The notes below the pieces were generated by a model, which searched no databases, had not been told where the DNA came from, and saw only the letters and a program-made list of their open reading frames with translations. Shown here in pieces: positions 16,833 through 28,431 of a stretch of 64,000 bases of DNA; position 1 is the stretch's first letter, and the number at the start of each line of letters is the position of its first letter. The DNA comes from Edaphobacter modestus (GTDB lineage Bacteria > Acidobacteriota > Terriglobia > Terriglobales > Acidobacteriaceae), in NCBI RefSeq assembly GCF_004217555.1, contig NZ_SHKW01000001.1:3906001-3970000 (forward strand). Direction: 5' to 3'. The position numbers and the translations under genes are program-made.

Positions 16833-18278
16833 CTACTGTTCACCCAGAGAGGCCAGCTGCCGGGAGCTGGGTGGAGCGGTCATGAGGCTGATGACGACCA
16901 GCCCGAGAAGAGAGGCAAGCAGCGCGGGAAAGATGGCGTCACGGTGGCCGATGGCCGGCGGCAGGTGGGGCGCGACCCACTCCCAGGAGACGGTGACCAC
17001 GGTCCCGATGGCAATGCTTGCCACCGCGGCCGCCGCCGTGGCTCTGCGCCAGAAGAACGCCGCGAGGATGACAGGAGTAAGCGCGGCCGAATAGATCGTA
17101 TAGGCATACAGCGCCTTTTTGAGGACCGATTCGGTTCCGAGAGACTGAAAGAGCGACCAGATTCCCAGCAGAACCACCATGAGGCGGCTCACCATCAGGA
17201 TCTTCTTATTGGACGCCTTGGGGTACAGGTAACGCACGTAGATATCGTTGACGAGGTTGGTTGCGGGAGAGAATAGCCAGTTGTTGGCCGTAGAGATGAT
17301 CTTGGCGAAGATGGCTCCCATGAGCAGGGCACCGAGCAGGCGGAGTGCGGGGGAGCCGTCGCCGAAGCCGTGGAGGCCGCAGTAGGCGAGGATCTCGCGC
17401 GGAGCCTTGCTTACCTCGCCGGTGGGGAAGAGAGCCGAGCCGGTCACCGCGATGGCCACGATCACGGTTTCGAGGATGATGGTTCCGATGATCCAGCCCA
17501 CCACGGCGCGGCTGGCATCCTTTTCGGACCGGGCGGAGAAGAACTTCTGGTACATGGACTGGTTTCCGAGCAGCAGAAGACAGGTGGGCAGGAAGAGCTC
17601 AAGACACTGAATGAAGCTGAGATCCCCGAAGAGCTGGAAGTGGCTCTGGGGCAGGGCTGCATGGACGGCGGGCCAGCCGCCGGCGCGGTGAATGAGGACG
17701 GGAAGGGCTATGCACATCGTCGTGGTTGCGAGCAGGCCGATGAAGAGGTCCATGTAGGCGACCGAGGACATGCCGGCGATGGCGGTGAAGAGGATGACGA
17801 AGGCCGCAAGGATGTAGCGGCCAAGAATGGGAGTGATGAACTGGGGGAAGATGAGGTGGAGAATGTCGCCGCCGCCGATGAACTGGTAGCTGGTGATGGC
17901 GGTGTAGGTGAGCAGGATGGCGATGACCCCGAGGACACGGGCGGTCTGGTTGTAGCGGGTCTCGAGCAGGTCGGGGATGGTGAACTGAGCGAACTTGCGG
18001 GCGCGCGGAGCGATGAAGTAGATGAGCAGGAGTCCGGCCCATCCGCCGCCGGCCTGCCAGAGAGCCACGAAGCCATGCTGGTAGGCGTTTTCGGCTCCGC
18101 CGAGTAACGAGCCCGAACCGATCCAGGAGGACAGCAGCGTGAAGACGAGCACGAAGGCCGGCAGGGAGCGCCCGGCGACAAGGTAGTCTGCCCTGGTCTT
18201 TACCTTGCCCAGGCGGGCGAGGGAAACGATAAGCAGTATGAGGACGATAGCTGCGATGACCGATGCGTAAAGACTCAT
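16833..18278 (-). CDS. Sodium:solute symporter family transporter
   Basis: A 481-residue inner-membrane protein of the SSS (SLC5-like) family with about 13 hydrophobic segments. The N-terminal pattern RADYLVAGRSLPAFVLVFTL followed by SSWIGSGSLLGGAENAYQHG, and the internal ARKFAQFTIPDLLETRYNQ, are typical of this family (pantothenate/proline/sugar symporter relatives). The substrate cannot be read from the sequence. A TACAAT hexamer lies 13 bases before the ATG. It lies downstream of the BrkB-type gene on the same strand but with a gap of 202 bases, so it probably has its own promoter. Confidence 0.88.
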   Translation of the reverse strand: MSLYASVIAAIVLILLIVSLARLGKVKTRADYLVAGRSLPAFVLVFTLLSSWIGSGSLLGGAENAYQHGFVALWQAGGGWAGLLLIYFIAPRARKFAQFTIPDLLETRYNQTARVLGVIAILLTYTAITSYQFIGGGDILHLIFPQFITPILGRYILAAFVILFTAIAGMSSVAYMDLFIGLLATTTMCIALPVLIHRAGGWPAVHAALPQSHFQLFGDLSFIQCLELFLPTCLLLLGNQSMYQKFFSARSEKDASRAVVGWIIGTIILETVIVAIAVTGSALFPTGEVSKAPREILAYCGLHGFGDGSPALRLLGALLMGAIFAKIISTANNWLFSPATNLVNDIYVRYLYPKASNKKILMVSRLMVVLLGIWSLFQSLGTESVLKKALYAYTIYSAALTPVILAAFFWRRATAAAAVASIAIGTVVTVSWEWVAPHLPPAIGHRDAIFPALLASLLGLVVISLMTAPPSSRQLASLGEQ

Positions 18279-18480
18279 GCGTATGGGTGAGATTGTAGTC
18301 GCTTGTGTGGATCGATTCTTACTCGATTGGCGATCCAGACCCGATCTGGAAGGAAGTGTGGGGAGGGGGGCGGCCTTTGGGTTTCAGGCGTACTCAAACT
18401 GGCGGGTGTCGAACGCGGGGATCGAATGATTGCCAGAGCAGGAACGGCAGGCGAGGAAAGACGTCTGATCTGGACTGAAT

Positions 18481-19524
18481 CTACGAAGCCATGGACTGAG
18501 GAGACGAAGGCGGAACGAGGGGCGGCTGCGACAGGCTCGAGTTGGGAGGGCTGCCGGGTGGGGTGGTGGAGAGATTTCGCTCGGCTGCTGCGGCCTCGAT
18601 CTCGCTGTTGATCTCGGCACCCAACAGGAGCGTGAAGCCGGTGATGTAGAACCACATCAGCAGGATGATGACGGCGCCAAGCGAACCGTAGGTGACGGAG
18701 TAGAAGTTGAAGTAGTGAAGATAGGCCCGGAAGCCAAGGGAGACGAGGACCCAGGCGAGGATGCCGATAGTCGCTCCGGGTGTAAGCCAGCGCCAGCGCC
18801 GCTTGCGAACTCCGGGAGCCCAGAAATAGATAACCGCAAAGCAGAGGGTGAGCAGGGCGGTTGCGATGGTCCAGAAGAAGATTCGCGACAGGAGTGCGAG
18901 GAATGCGGCAGCGAAGTGGTTTGCGACGCGGCTGTGAGCGATCGATGCGAAGTAGTCGCCTCCCAGCATCGCGGCGAGGGTGAGGGTTGCGAGGAGGGCG
19001 AGAAGGATCGTTACTCCAATTGCGGACACTCGCGCATGAAAGTATCCGCGGTTATCGCGGACGTTATAGACGGTGTTCAGGGCCTCCTGAATAGCAGAGA
19101 CCCCGACGGATGCGGACCAGATGGCGGCGATCAAGCCGAAGGTGAGCTTGCCCGATGTGGCGTTGGCGGTCGTTTCGTTGAAGGTGGTGAGCACCATGCC
19201 GAGGGCCGAGGTGGGAACGACGAGGGCCAGGTACTCAAGCAGCCTGTAATAGATGGAAGAGGCGGAGCGTGCGGCCAGACCGAGGACAGAGCTGGCGCTA
19301 AAGAGGGTGGGGAAGAGGGCAAACAGGAAGAAGAATGCGAGCTCGGCGGCGCGCCCCAGCAGGTTGTCGGCGATGAGGGATCGCCATGTACGTCTGGCGA
19401 CCGTGCTGAGTGGAACTCCTTTGAGATTCCATAACGAACGGAGAGGCCACCGGGATACGTAATCCCAGACGCGCTGCTGGGCTGGGCCGGAGGGGTGAGC
19501 GGGGAGGGGGTTGGAGTGTGCCAT
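18481..19524 (-). CDS. YihY/virulence factor BrkB family membrane protein
   Basis: A 347-residue inner-membrane protein with six hydrophobic segments. Family marks include RAAELAFFFLFALFPTLF, the IWSASVGVSAIQEALNTVYN block, and GSLGAVIILLMWFYITGFTL followed by LLGAEINSEIE near the C-terminus. The tail after residue 315 is proline/serine rich and probably disordered. The family was once named ribonuclease BN by mistake; its true role is unknown. The ATG at 19524 follows GAGGAG with 6-base spacing. It is divergent from the MBL hydrolase gene. Confidence 0.92.
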   Translation of the reverse strand: MAHSNPLPAHPSGPAQQRVWDYVSRWPLRSLWNLKGVPLSTVARRTWRSLIADNLLGRAAELAFFFLFALFPTLFSASSVLGLAARSASSIYYRLLEYLALVVPTSALGMVLTTFNETTANATSGKLTFGLIAAIWSASVGVSAIQEALNTVYNVRDNRGYFHARVSAIGVTILLALLATLTLAAMLGGDYFASIAHSRVANHFAAAFLALLSRIFFWTIATALLTLCFAVIYFWAPGVRKRRWRWLTPGATIGILAWVLVSLGFRAYLHYFNFYSVTYGSLGAVIILLMWFYITGFTLLLGAEINSEIEAAAAERNLSTTPPGSPPNSSLSQPPLVPPSSPQSMAS

Positions 19525-19650
19525 CGCGTACTCCTCGTACGGCCTTTGGGCCGTTTCGACGTGAGCCGGCTAACGTCTCCGTATCGATAGGATGCCGAAC
19601 ACCACTGTGCAGGCCGCATCGTTTCTCCGTGGAAGGGCATCTACTTAACA

Positions 19651-20568
19651 GTGGAAACGCGGCAAGGTTCGGTTGGCAGCTTGTGGCAGCGGAGACCGTT
19701 TGCCGTAAGGAAGATGGGGCAGCTCTGGCGGCTGGTGCGCGAGAGCCATGAGCAGCCGATATTGGGAGAGTCGAGAGCCGCGGAGCTTGTCTCCCCCGGT
19801 GAGCTTGGCGTCACCTTCATCGGTCATTCCTCCTTTCTTCTCCAGATCGGCGGCCGCAATGTGCTCGTGGACCCGGTCTTTGCCAAGCGGCTCATTCTGC
19901 TGCGGCGGCAACGGCGTCCCGGCGTGTTGATCGAGGAGATGCCGCCGATCGATCTAGTGCTGGTGACGCATGCGCACATGGATCATCTCAACCTGCCTTC
20001 GTTGCGCCGTATCGTTCGCGCCACGCGGAGACTTCGCGGGCGAGGGCCGGAGATCGTTGTGCCGCACGGCGTGAATGACCTGGTATCGCAGCTTGGTTTT
20101 CGGCGTGTCTCCACGCTGAAGTGGTGGCAGGGCGTCGAAGCCGCAGGTCTTCAGATAACGATGACACCGTGCCGGCACTGGGGTGCGCGGATGTTCCGCG
20201 ATACGCACCGGGGCTATGGGGGTTACGTGATCGATTCGGGCGGTCAGACGGTTTATCACTCCGGGGATACAGCGTACTTTGATGGATTTGCGGAGATCGG
20301 GCGGCGCCTTTCGCCAGAGGTGGCGCTTCTGCCGATAGGAGCTTACTTCCCTGATAGTTATCGGGCCGTCCATACCTCACCGGAGGAGGCGGTACGCGGC
20401 TTCATGGAGGTCGGCGCCCAGTGGATGGTCCCCATGCATTATGGAACCTTCCGGCTGGGACGCGAGCCGATGGATGAGCCTGTGAAACGGCTTCGGGCCG
20501 AAGCGGATCGCCTCGGGATAGGTAGCAAGATCAAAGTGCTGAGCGAAGGAGAAACCTTCCGTATCTGA
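19651..20568 (+). CDS. MBL-fold metal-dependent hydrolase (NAPE-PLD/UlaG-like)
   Basis: A 305-residue metallo-beta-lactamase-fold hydrolase. Motifs: FIGHSSFLLQIGGRNVLVDPVF, the metal site VTHAHMDHLNLPSL (HAHMDH), the CRHWGAR histidine, the SGDTAYFDGF aspartate and MHYGTFRLG. The arrangement and the WGAR motif match NAPE-phospholipase-D-like and UlaG-like enzymes; the substrate is unknown. The start is uncertain: GTG 19651 is used here, while an ATG at 19711 (MGQLWRL) would remove 20 residues. It is followed 84 bases later by an aldo/keto reductase gene on the same strand. Confidence 0.87.
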   Translation: METRQGSVGSLWQRRPFAVRKMGQLWRLVRESHEQPILGESRAAELVSPGELGVTFIGHSSFLLQIGGRNVLVDPVFAKRLILLRRQRRPGVLIEEMPPIDLVLVTHAHMDHLNLPSLRRIVRATRRLRGRGPEIVVPHGVNDLVSQLGFRRVSTLKWWQGVEAAGLQITMTPCRHWGARMFRDTHRGYGGYVIDSGGQTVYHSGDTAYFDGFAEIGRRLSPEVALLPIGAYFPDSYRAVHTSPEEAVRGFMEVGAQWMVPMHYGTFRLGREPMDEPVKRLRAEADRLGIGSKIKVLSEGETFRI

Positions 20569-20652
20569 GTCAGGATCCGCTCACCGTTTTTTCTTCCACA
20601 GCGGCACCATTTCTTCACAATCCTGTAGCCGGGGTAGCGCATCGAAAGGTAC

Positions 20653-21531
20653 ATGACTACGCAAGGAAGTGCTGCGGCAAACGCGAAGGCGAGTGGAACG
20701 TTCTCAATCGGCGGGGACCTTCCGGTTAATCGACTGGGATATGGCGCGATGCGCATTACGGGCAAGGGAATCTGGGGCGAACCTAAAGATGTTGAGGGCG
20801 CGAAGAAGGTTTTGCGCCGTGCCGTAGAGCTGGGGGTGAACTTCATCGACACGGCTGACTCCTACGGCCCGGAGGTGAGCGAGCGGCTGATCGGCGAGGC
20901 GCTGGCTCCCTACGCGAAGGGCGTCGTAATCGCAACGAAGGCTGGCCTTACGCGGCAGGGGCCGGATGGCTGGCTTCCAGTGGCCAGGCCGGAATACCTT
21001 CACCAGCAGGTGGAGATGAGCCTGCGGCGATTGAAGGTCGAGCGTATCGAGCTGTGGCAGCTTCACCGCATCGATCCCAAGGTCCCGGTGGAAGAGTCTC
21101 TCGGCGTTATCAAGAGGTTGCAGGAGCAGGGCAAGATTCATCACGTGGGGTTGAGCGAGGTTAAGCCGCACGAGATCGATCAGGCGCGCAAGGTGATTGA
21201 TATCGTCAGCGTGCAGAACCAGTACAACATCTCTGATCGCAGGCACGAGGACGTTCTTGAGTATTGCGAGAAGAACAAGCTTGCGTTCATTCCATGGTTT
21301 CCGGTCGCCGCCGGTAAGCTGGCGGAGCCCGGTGGGGTGCTCGATGCCGTTGCGAAACGCCATAACGCGACAGTCTCGCAGCTGTCGCTTGCATGGTTGC
21401 TGCATCGCTCGCCGGTGGTGCTGCCGATTCCCGGAACCACATCGGTAGAGCACCTGGAGGAGAATGTGGGGGCAGGCGACGTAGAGCTGAGCGCCGAAGA
21501 GTGGAAAGAGATCGAAGAGGCAGCGAAGTAA
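20653..21531 (+). CDS. Aldo/keto reductase
   Basis: A 292-residue NADPH-dependent TIM-barrel oxidoreductase. The catalytic tyrosine lies in FIDTADSYGPEVSERLIGEAL, the lysine in VVIATKAGLTRQGPDGW and the histidine in IELWQLHRIDPKVPVEESLG. The C-terminal segment VVLPIPGTTSVEHLEENVGA binds the cofactor phosphate region. The length fits the small AKR group that oxidises or reduces varied aldehydes; no specific substrate is indicated. AAAGGTAC precedes the ATG. Its 3' end faces ligA with a 31-base gap that contains GGGCCG/CGGCCC inverted repeats. Confidence 0.92.
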   Translation: MTTQGSAAANAKASGTFSIGGDLPVNRLGYGAMRITGKGIWGEPKDVEGAKKVLRRAVELGVNFIDTADSYGPEVSERLIGEALAPYAKGVVIATKAGLTRQGPDGWLPVARPEYLHQQVEMSLRRLKVERIELWQLHRIDPKVPVEESLGVIKRLQEQGKIHHVGLSEVKPHEIDQARKVIDIVSVQNQYNISDRRHEDVLEYCEKNKLAFIPWFPVAAGKLAEPGGVLDAVAKRHNATVSQLSLAWLLHRSPVVLPIPGTTSVEHLEENVGAGDVELSAEEWKEIEEAAK

Positions 21532-21562
21532 AGATCAGGGCCGTCGTCGGCGCGGCGGCCCA

Positions 21563-24153
<2,591 letters not shown>

Positions 24154-24229
24154 TCTTCCAGCATAAACGTGTCTGCCAGGGCAGATGTCCCAAGGACGTC
24201 CTTGATTCGAGGGTACATAACTCTTCTAG

Positions 24230-25518
24230 GAGCTTGTTGAAATAGCTAGAGCTGACTCCTTTACTGATGAGGTTTTGGGTTGATGCAGGGGAGTTGGGTT
24301 GTTTATGACGGCTGGCTGGCGGATTCTGCGGCATGTTTTCTTGCCGGGTTGAAGACTCAACCGGCCTTCAGGCGCACTGCTGCTGTGGGTCCTGCTGAGT
24401 ATGGCTTTGGATGAGCCTTGGCAGACGCAGCAGGTTATGTGCGGCGCAGCTGAAGACGAAGATCCAGTCGACCTTGGCGAGTCCTCGCACCTTCAGCTGG
24501 TCGAGCGGACCGGTCTGCTTCAACCAGCCAAATGTCTTCTCCACGAGCCAGCGGCGGCTGAGGCTGAGCGCATAGCCGGCGTGCCGGGTGGTCCTGCCAT
24601 CGAGGTTCGAGCGGCGTCCCTTGTCGTTCTTCTGCACATGTGCGGTGACGTTGAGGGCGCGGGCTCCGGCGATGAAGTCCTTCGCGTCGTAGGCCTTGTC
24701 GGCACCAACCGTGATGCGCCGCGAGCTGTTCTTCTGCCGCTCGTCGAGCATCAGCAGGGCGGCGTCGCGCTCGGCATGGCCGTCGGCCTGGGTCGCCATC
24801 GCGGCGGCGATCAGGCCGTTGCGGTTCTCCACCAGCGCATGGCCCAGGTACGCGAGCTTCGACTCCTTGCCATAGCTCTTCTTGTAGAGCCGCGCCTCCG
24901 GATCGGTAGTCGATTGATGGGTCTCGTTCGACCTCTTCTGCCCACGGAAGTTAGTGCCGTCGCCATCATCGGAGCCATCCTTCGGCCGGAAGCTCTTCTG
25001 CGATGCCCAGGCCTGGATCAGCGTGCCGTCCACGGTGAAGTGCTCGTCACTCATGAAGCGCTTCGCCAGCACGTTCACCTCGGCGAAGAACCGCTGCGCC
25101 ACGTCCGACGTCAGCAGCCGGTCGCGGTTCTTGGAAAACACGGCATGGTTCCACACCGCGTCGTCCATGCCCAGGCCGACGAACCAGCGGAACAGCAGGT
25201 TGTAGTTCAGCTGCTCGACTAACTGGCGCTCCGAACGCACCGAATAAAACGCCTGCAACAACAGCGCCCGCAGCACATACTCGGGCGCAATCGAAGGACG
25301 GCCTGATGCCGAATATAGCGCATCGAAATCCTCGTTCAGCGACACCAGAACTGCATCCGTCAACTTGCGAATCTCGCGCAAAGGATGATCCTGTGGAACC
25401 CGCTGCTCCAACGTCACACAACTGAACATCTCACCCTGAACCCGCTCGTCGCCACGCATACAACAGAGACGGACCAACACCCAGATCAGACGAAGCCAGA
25501 ACCTATTTCAACAAGCTC
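24230..25518 (-). mobile_element. IS5-type insertion sequence, intact, CTAG-flanked
   Basis: The element is 1289 bases long. Its terminal inverted repeats are GAGCTTGTTGAAATAG at 24230-24245 and its exact complement at 25503-25518. CTAG lies directly outside on both sides (24226-24229 and 25519-25522), consistent with the 4-base YTAR target duplication of the IS5 group. It holds one transposase gene with no frameshift. It has inserted between genes, 76 bases before the 143-residue protein gene (on its 5' side) and 143 bases before the SnoaL-like gene, so it could alter expression of either. Confidence 0.92.
24368..25480 (-). CDS. IS5 family DDE transposase
   Basis: A 370-residue transposase that catalyses movement of the element. 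The N-terminal DUF772 domain (FSCVTLEQRVPQDHPLREIR, then VLRALLLQAFYSVRSERQL) is followed by the RNase-H-like catalytic domain, with the DDE residues in HFTVDGTLIQAW, TVGADKAYDAKDF and RRWLVEKTFGWLKQ. All key residues are present and the frame is full length, so the enzyme looks active. The exact start is uncertain; several in-frame starts lie in the first 20 codons. Confidence 0.93.
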   Translation of the reverse strand: MLVRLCCMRGDERVQGEMFSCVTLEQRVPQDHPLREIRKLTDAVLVSLNEDFDALYSASGRPSIAPEYVLRALLLQAFYSVRSERQLVEQLNYNLLFRWFVGLGMDDAVWNHAVFSKNRDRLLTSDVAQRFFAEVNVLAKRFMSDEHFTVDGTLIQAWASQKSFRPKDGSDDGDGTNFRGQKRSNETHQSTTDPEARLYKKSYGKESKLAYLGHALVENRNGLIAAAMATQADGHAERDAALLMLDERQKNSSRRITVGADKAYDAKDFIAGARALNVTAHVQKNDKGRRSNLDGRTTRHAGYALSLSRRWLVEKTFGWLKQTGPLDQLKVRGLAKVDWIFVFSCAAHNLLRLPRLIQSHTQQDPQQQCA

Positions 25519-25661
25519 CTAGATCCTCGTGACTGCAACCTCAATAGAAGCTTCGCATCCAGGGGAGCCGGTCATTTGTAAGCGGCGTGGGCGAATCCTT
25601 CTGCGGCGGGAAACCATCCTAATTTATCGATTCCCCTGATGGACAGGATGAGGTGAAAGCG

Positions 25662-26066
25662 ATGAATTCGGTCAAAATTGTAGAGGAGTTTTGGGAGGCT
25701 GTCTGGGAGGCGCGCAACCCGGAGGCAGTTCACAGATTCGTTGTCGATGATTTTGTGATCACATCCGGCGGCGTCGATATCGCAGGCAAGGAGAGGTTTA
25801 TCGCCTGGGTAAAACAGTTTCTTGCGAAGATCAAGGACTTCCACTTCGAAGCGATCGAGACCTTTCAAAACATAGATGGCAGTCGGGTGGCGACGCGGTG
25901 GAAAATTACGGGCAAGAACAATGGATTCCTTGGAACGGAGCCGGATCAGCAGCCAATCTCGTTTACAGGAACTGCAATCTGGGCGATCCGCGAGGATGGA
26001 AAACTTCTACACAACTGGGTAGAGCGGAGCTCGTGGGAGGTCTTTCAGCAGTTGACGAAAGACTAA
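25662..26066 (+). CDS. SnoaL-like (NTF2-fold) polyketide cyclase family protein
   Basis: A 134-residue NTF2-fold protein. The pattern VEEFWEAVWEARNPEAVHRFV near the N-terminus (conserved except for side chains), then DDFVITSGGVDIAGKERFIAWV, and the RVATRWKITGKNNG and FTGTAIWAIREDGKLLHNWVERSSWEV strands are typical of SnoaL-like ester cyclases of unknown substrate. Many are small stress or detoxification proteins. ATG 25662 follows GGATGAGG; a GTG three codons upstream is possible. It lies 143 bases from the IS end and faces a GH28 gene across a strong hairpin. Confidence 0.82.
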   Translation: MNSVKIVEEFWEAVWEARNPEAVHRFVVDDFVITSGGVDIAGKERFIAWVKQFLAKIKDFHFEAIETFQNIDGSRVATRWKITGKNNGFLGTEPDQQPISFTGTAIWAIREDGKLLHNWVERSSWEVFQQLTKD

Positions 26067-26092
26067 GCCGGCGGTGGCGAGGATTGTGCACT

Positions 26093-26131
26093 CCCATCCT
26101 TCGCGAGGATGAGATCTTCGCGAAGGATGGG
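26093..26131. terminator. Bidirectional hairpin between convergent SnoaL-like and GH28 genes
   Basis: CCCATCCTTCGCGA (26093-26106) and TCGCGAAGGATGGG (26118-26131) form a perfect 14-base stem with an 11-base loop. It lies between the two converging stop codons (26066 and 26150). There is no long T run on either side, only GCGTTGCGTTT on the plus strand, so termination is inferred from position and stem strength. Confidence 0.65.
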
Positions 26132-26149
26132 GCGTTGCGTTTCCTGCTT

Positions 26150-27877
26150 CTAGAGGCTCTGGTTGTCGGCGTTGGCCAGCTGGGTGTCCTTTGCGGCGCG
26201 GCTGATGGCGATGCGGAGGTCCCCGACCTTGTGCAGCGCGAAGGCAGACGGGTTGGTGGGGGCGGTGACGGCTATGAAGTCGGCGCGGTTGACGTCTTCG
26301 AGGTAGAAGCTGGGACGCTGGTCGGCCTGTGCGGGCTGCACTTCGACGTGGCTCATCTCGAGGTTTTTGATGTGACGCAGGAAAAAGCCCTGCGAAGGTG
26401 TGGTGTGACCGAACATGCCGGGGTCCGGGTAACTGTCTTCGTTCTCGGGCATGACGATCTTTGCGTCGTCGGCGGAGCCTCCGCCCTGATGCTGGATGAA
26501 GACGTTGGAGAGCTTGATGTCCTGGATGGCATGCCCGGGGATACCGCTGAGGATGGATGAGATGTGCGCGCCGGTGTTGTAGCTGACGAGGTTGTCGATG
26601 ACGATGCGTTGCAGCGTGCCGACCTTCGTGCTCTCCTTGGGGCCGCGAAGGCGGGTGCCGAGGCGAAAGAAGAGCGGCGCATTGACGACGTCGCGCATCG
26701 TGATGTTGGAGATGGCGATGTCCTCGCAGAGGGCACCGTCTTCGCTCTCGAGCGCGAGACCCTCGCAGGCGTCGAAGACGCAGTTGGAGATGGTGATGTT
26801 TTTGAAGCCGCCGTTGGATTCGGTTCCGCACTTGATGCGGCCGTTGCGGGCGAGGCGTGGGGTATCGGCGGCAAATTTCTTGTAGGTGCCATCAAGCATG
26901 GTTCCGAGTTCGTAGGAGCCGGCGACGTAGCAGTTGGTGATGGTCATGTTCTCGGTAGCCCGCGCGTAGCCGAGAGCGTAACTGGACTTCGGGCAGATGG
27001 CGTCGTCCCAGGGCGAGTTGACGTAGCAGTTGGAGACGCGGACGTTGCGGCAGCAGTCGATGTCCATGCCGTCGCGGTCGGTGTCGATGGTGAGGTTGTC
27101 GATGGTGAGGTTATCGACTCCGGTGAGCAGAAGGCCGAAGTGTCCACCCTTGAGGATGGAGAAGTCGCGGAAGAGAACGTTGCGGCAGTTCTTGAGAGCG
27201 ATGGCCTTGTTGCCGACTCCGGGCTGCTCGGCCTGGAACATGGCGTAGTTGCCGCGAGGAGGACGCGGAGGTGGAGCGTTGGCGGGGCGCTCGGGGCCGA
27301 AGCCGCGGTTGTTCTGCGCCTGGTTCGGCGGACGCCCTGGGCCCGCGCCATAGCTGAGGCCTTTGCCGTAGATCAAACCGGGGCCGATGATGGACACGTC
27401 CTGGATGTCGATGCCCCATATGAGCGAGTTCTTCCAGTGATTGTGGCCGTAGTCCTGATAGGCGTCCCAGGCGGTGTTGGGCTCGGCGGCGTCGTAGGTT
27501 CCGCCGTTGTAGCCGGTGGTCTCGCCGGGCTTGGGAGAGTCGGCGGCGAGGAGCACGCAACCCTGCGAGAGATAGAGCGAGACGTGGCTCTTGAGCCGGA
27601 TGGAGAAGGAGAGCCAGGTTCCGGCGGGGAAGAAGACGGTGCCTCCGCCAGCCGCGGCTGCAGCCTCGATGGCTTTGTTGATGGCGGGGGAGTCGATGGT
27701 CTTGCCGTCGCCGAGTGCACCGAAGGAGCGAATGTCGAAGATGGCACCTGCGGGAAAGGCGGCTGAGGAGGACCGGGGAGCGGCGTAGGCGGAAGGCACG
27801 GCAGCGGCGGCAGTCGCCGCCAGTCCCATGCCGCCAAGCTTGAGGAGTTCGCGGCGGGCGGAGTTGATGGTGGTCAT
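26150..27877 (-). CDS. GH28-like pectin hydrolase with TAT signal (rhamnogalacturonase type)
   Basis: A 575-residue right-handed beta-helix enzyme, probably exported folded by the TAT system (MTTINSARRELLKLGGMG with twin arginine, then an alanine-rich stretch). The pectate-lyase-3 type N-terminus IRSFGALGDGKTIDSPAIN is followed by GGGTVFFPAGTWLS. Catalytic GH28-like motifs are TDRDGMDIDCCRNV and SPWDDAICPKSSYALG. A proline/asparagine/arginine-rich insertion lies at about residues 185-225. It differs strongly from the other GH28 protein in this window and probably cuts a different pectin backbone. The ATG at 27877 fits the TAT signal; the frame is open for 26 more codons upstream. Confidence 0.85.
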   Translation of the reverse strand: MTTINSARRELLKLGGMGLAATAAAAVPSAYAAPRSSSAAFPAGAIFDIRSFGALGDGKTIDSPAINKAIEAAAAAGGGTVFFPAGTWLSFSIRLKSHVSLYLSQGCVLLAADSPKPGETTGYNGGTYDAAEPNTAWDAYQDYGHNHWKNSLIWGIDIQDVSIIGPGLIYGKGLSYGAGPGRPPNQAQNNRGFGPERPANAPPPRPPRGNYAMFQAEQPGVGNKAIALKNCRNVLFRDFSILKGGHFGLLLTGVDNLTIDNLTIDTDRDGMDIDCCRNVRVSNCYVNSPWDDAICPKSSYALGYARATENMTITNCYVAGSYELGTMLDGTYKKFAADTPRLARNGRIKCGTESNGGFKNITISNCVFDACEGLALESEDGALCEDIAISNITMRDVVNAPLFFRLGTRLRGPKESTKVGTLQRIVIDNLVSYNTGAHISSILSGIPGHAIQDIKLSNVFIQHQGGGSADDAKIVMPENEDSYPDPGMFGHTTPSQGFFLRHIKNLEMSHVEVQPAQADQRPSFYLEDVNRADFIAVTAPTNPSAFALHKVGDLRIAISRAAKDTQLANADNQSL

Positions 27878-28015
27878 GGCGGAGCTAATGCTAGCAGAGG
27901 AGTGGTAGGACCAGAAACTGTTTCCACATTGAAAGACCGCAGAGGTCCTTGTCACGAAGGAAGAACCTTTTGCGGTCGAGTGACAGGAAGATGCGGAATC
28001 AAAGATAATCCCCGA

Positions 28016-28420
28016 ATGATAAGGCCGTGTTTTCTGGTCATAGACCGCGAGTTCCCCGGAAGTATCTCAACCCGCAAGCTGGTGCTTGAGACCGCAAAGT
28101 TCAATGTCCTTACGGCGTACAGCGGCTCCGAGGCGCTCGAAACCTTCCGACGCTACCCGGCGCTCGACGGCGTCGTGATGGATGGGGAGATGGACGATAT
28201 CTCGGCCGAGGATCTAGCCCGAAGCTTCAAAGCGGTGACGCCGGATGTTCCAATCATTGTGATCTCTGTGGTTGGAGGACCAGAGTGTCCGAGCGCGGAT
28301 TTTCGCGTGGAGTCGTTTCAGCCCGCGAAGCTGCTGGAGACCCTGCGCGGCCTGAAGCCGGTCGAGTCGGAACAGATCGAAAAGCGCGATGAAGAGTTGA
28401 GCAAAGAGAAGCTGAGTTGA
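28016..28420 (+). CDS. Degenerate response-regulator receiver-domain protein
   Basis: A 134-residue single-domain protein with a receiver-like fold: FLVIDREFPGS (only one of the usual two acidic residues), NVLTAYSGSEALETFRR, the phosphorylation-site segment DGVVMDGEMDDIS with its aspartate retained, VPIIVISVVGG, and VESFQPAKLLETL. The last one has glutamine where the invariant lysine of receivers stands. This suggests a pseudo-receiver with altered or no phosphorylation. There is no output domain. No histidine kinase is adjacent. GATAAT lies 6 bases before the ATG and no SD is present. It faces the DUF2059 gene with an 11-base gap. Confidence 0.72.
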   Translation: MIRPCFLVIDREFPGSISTRKLVLETAKFNVLTAYSGSEALETFRRYPALDGVVMDGEMDDISAEDLARSFKAVTPDVPIIVISVVGGPECPSADFRVESFQPAKLLETLRGLKPVESEQIEKRDEELSKEKLS

Positions 28421-28431
28421 GAGCTTTGAGC

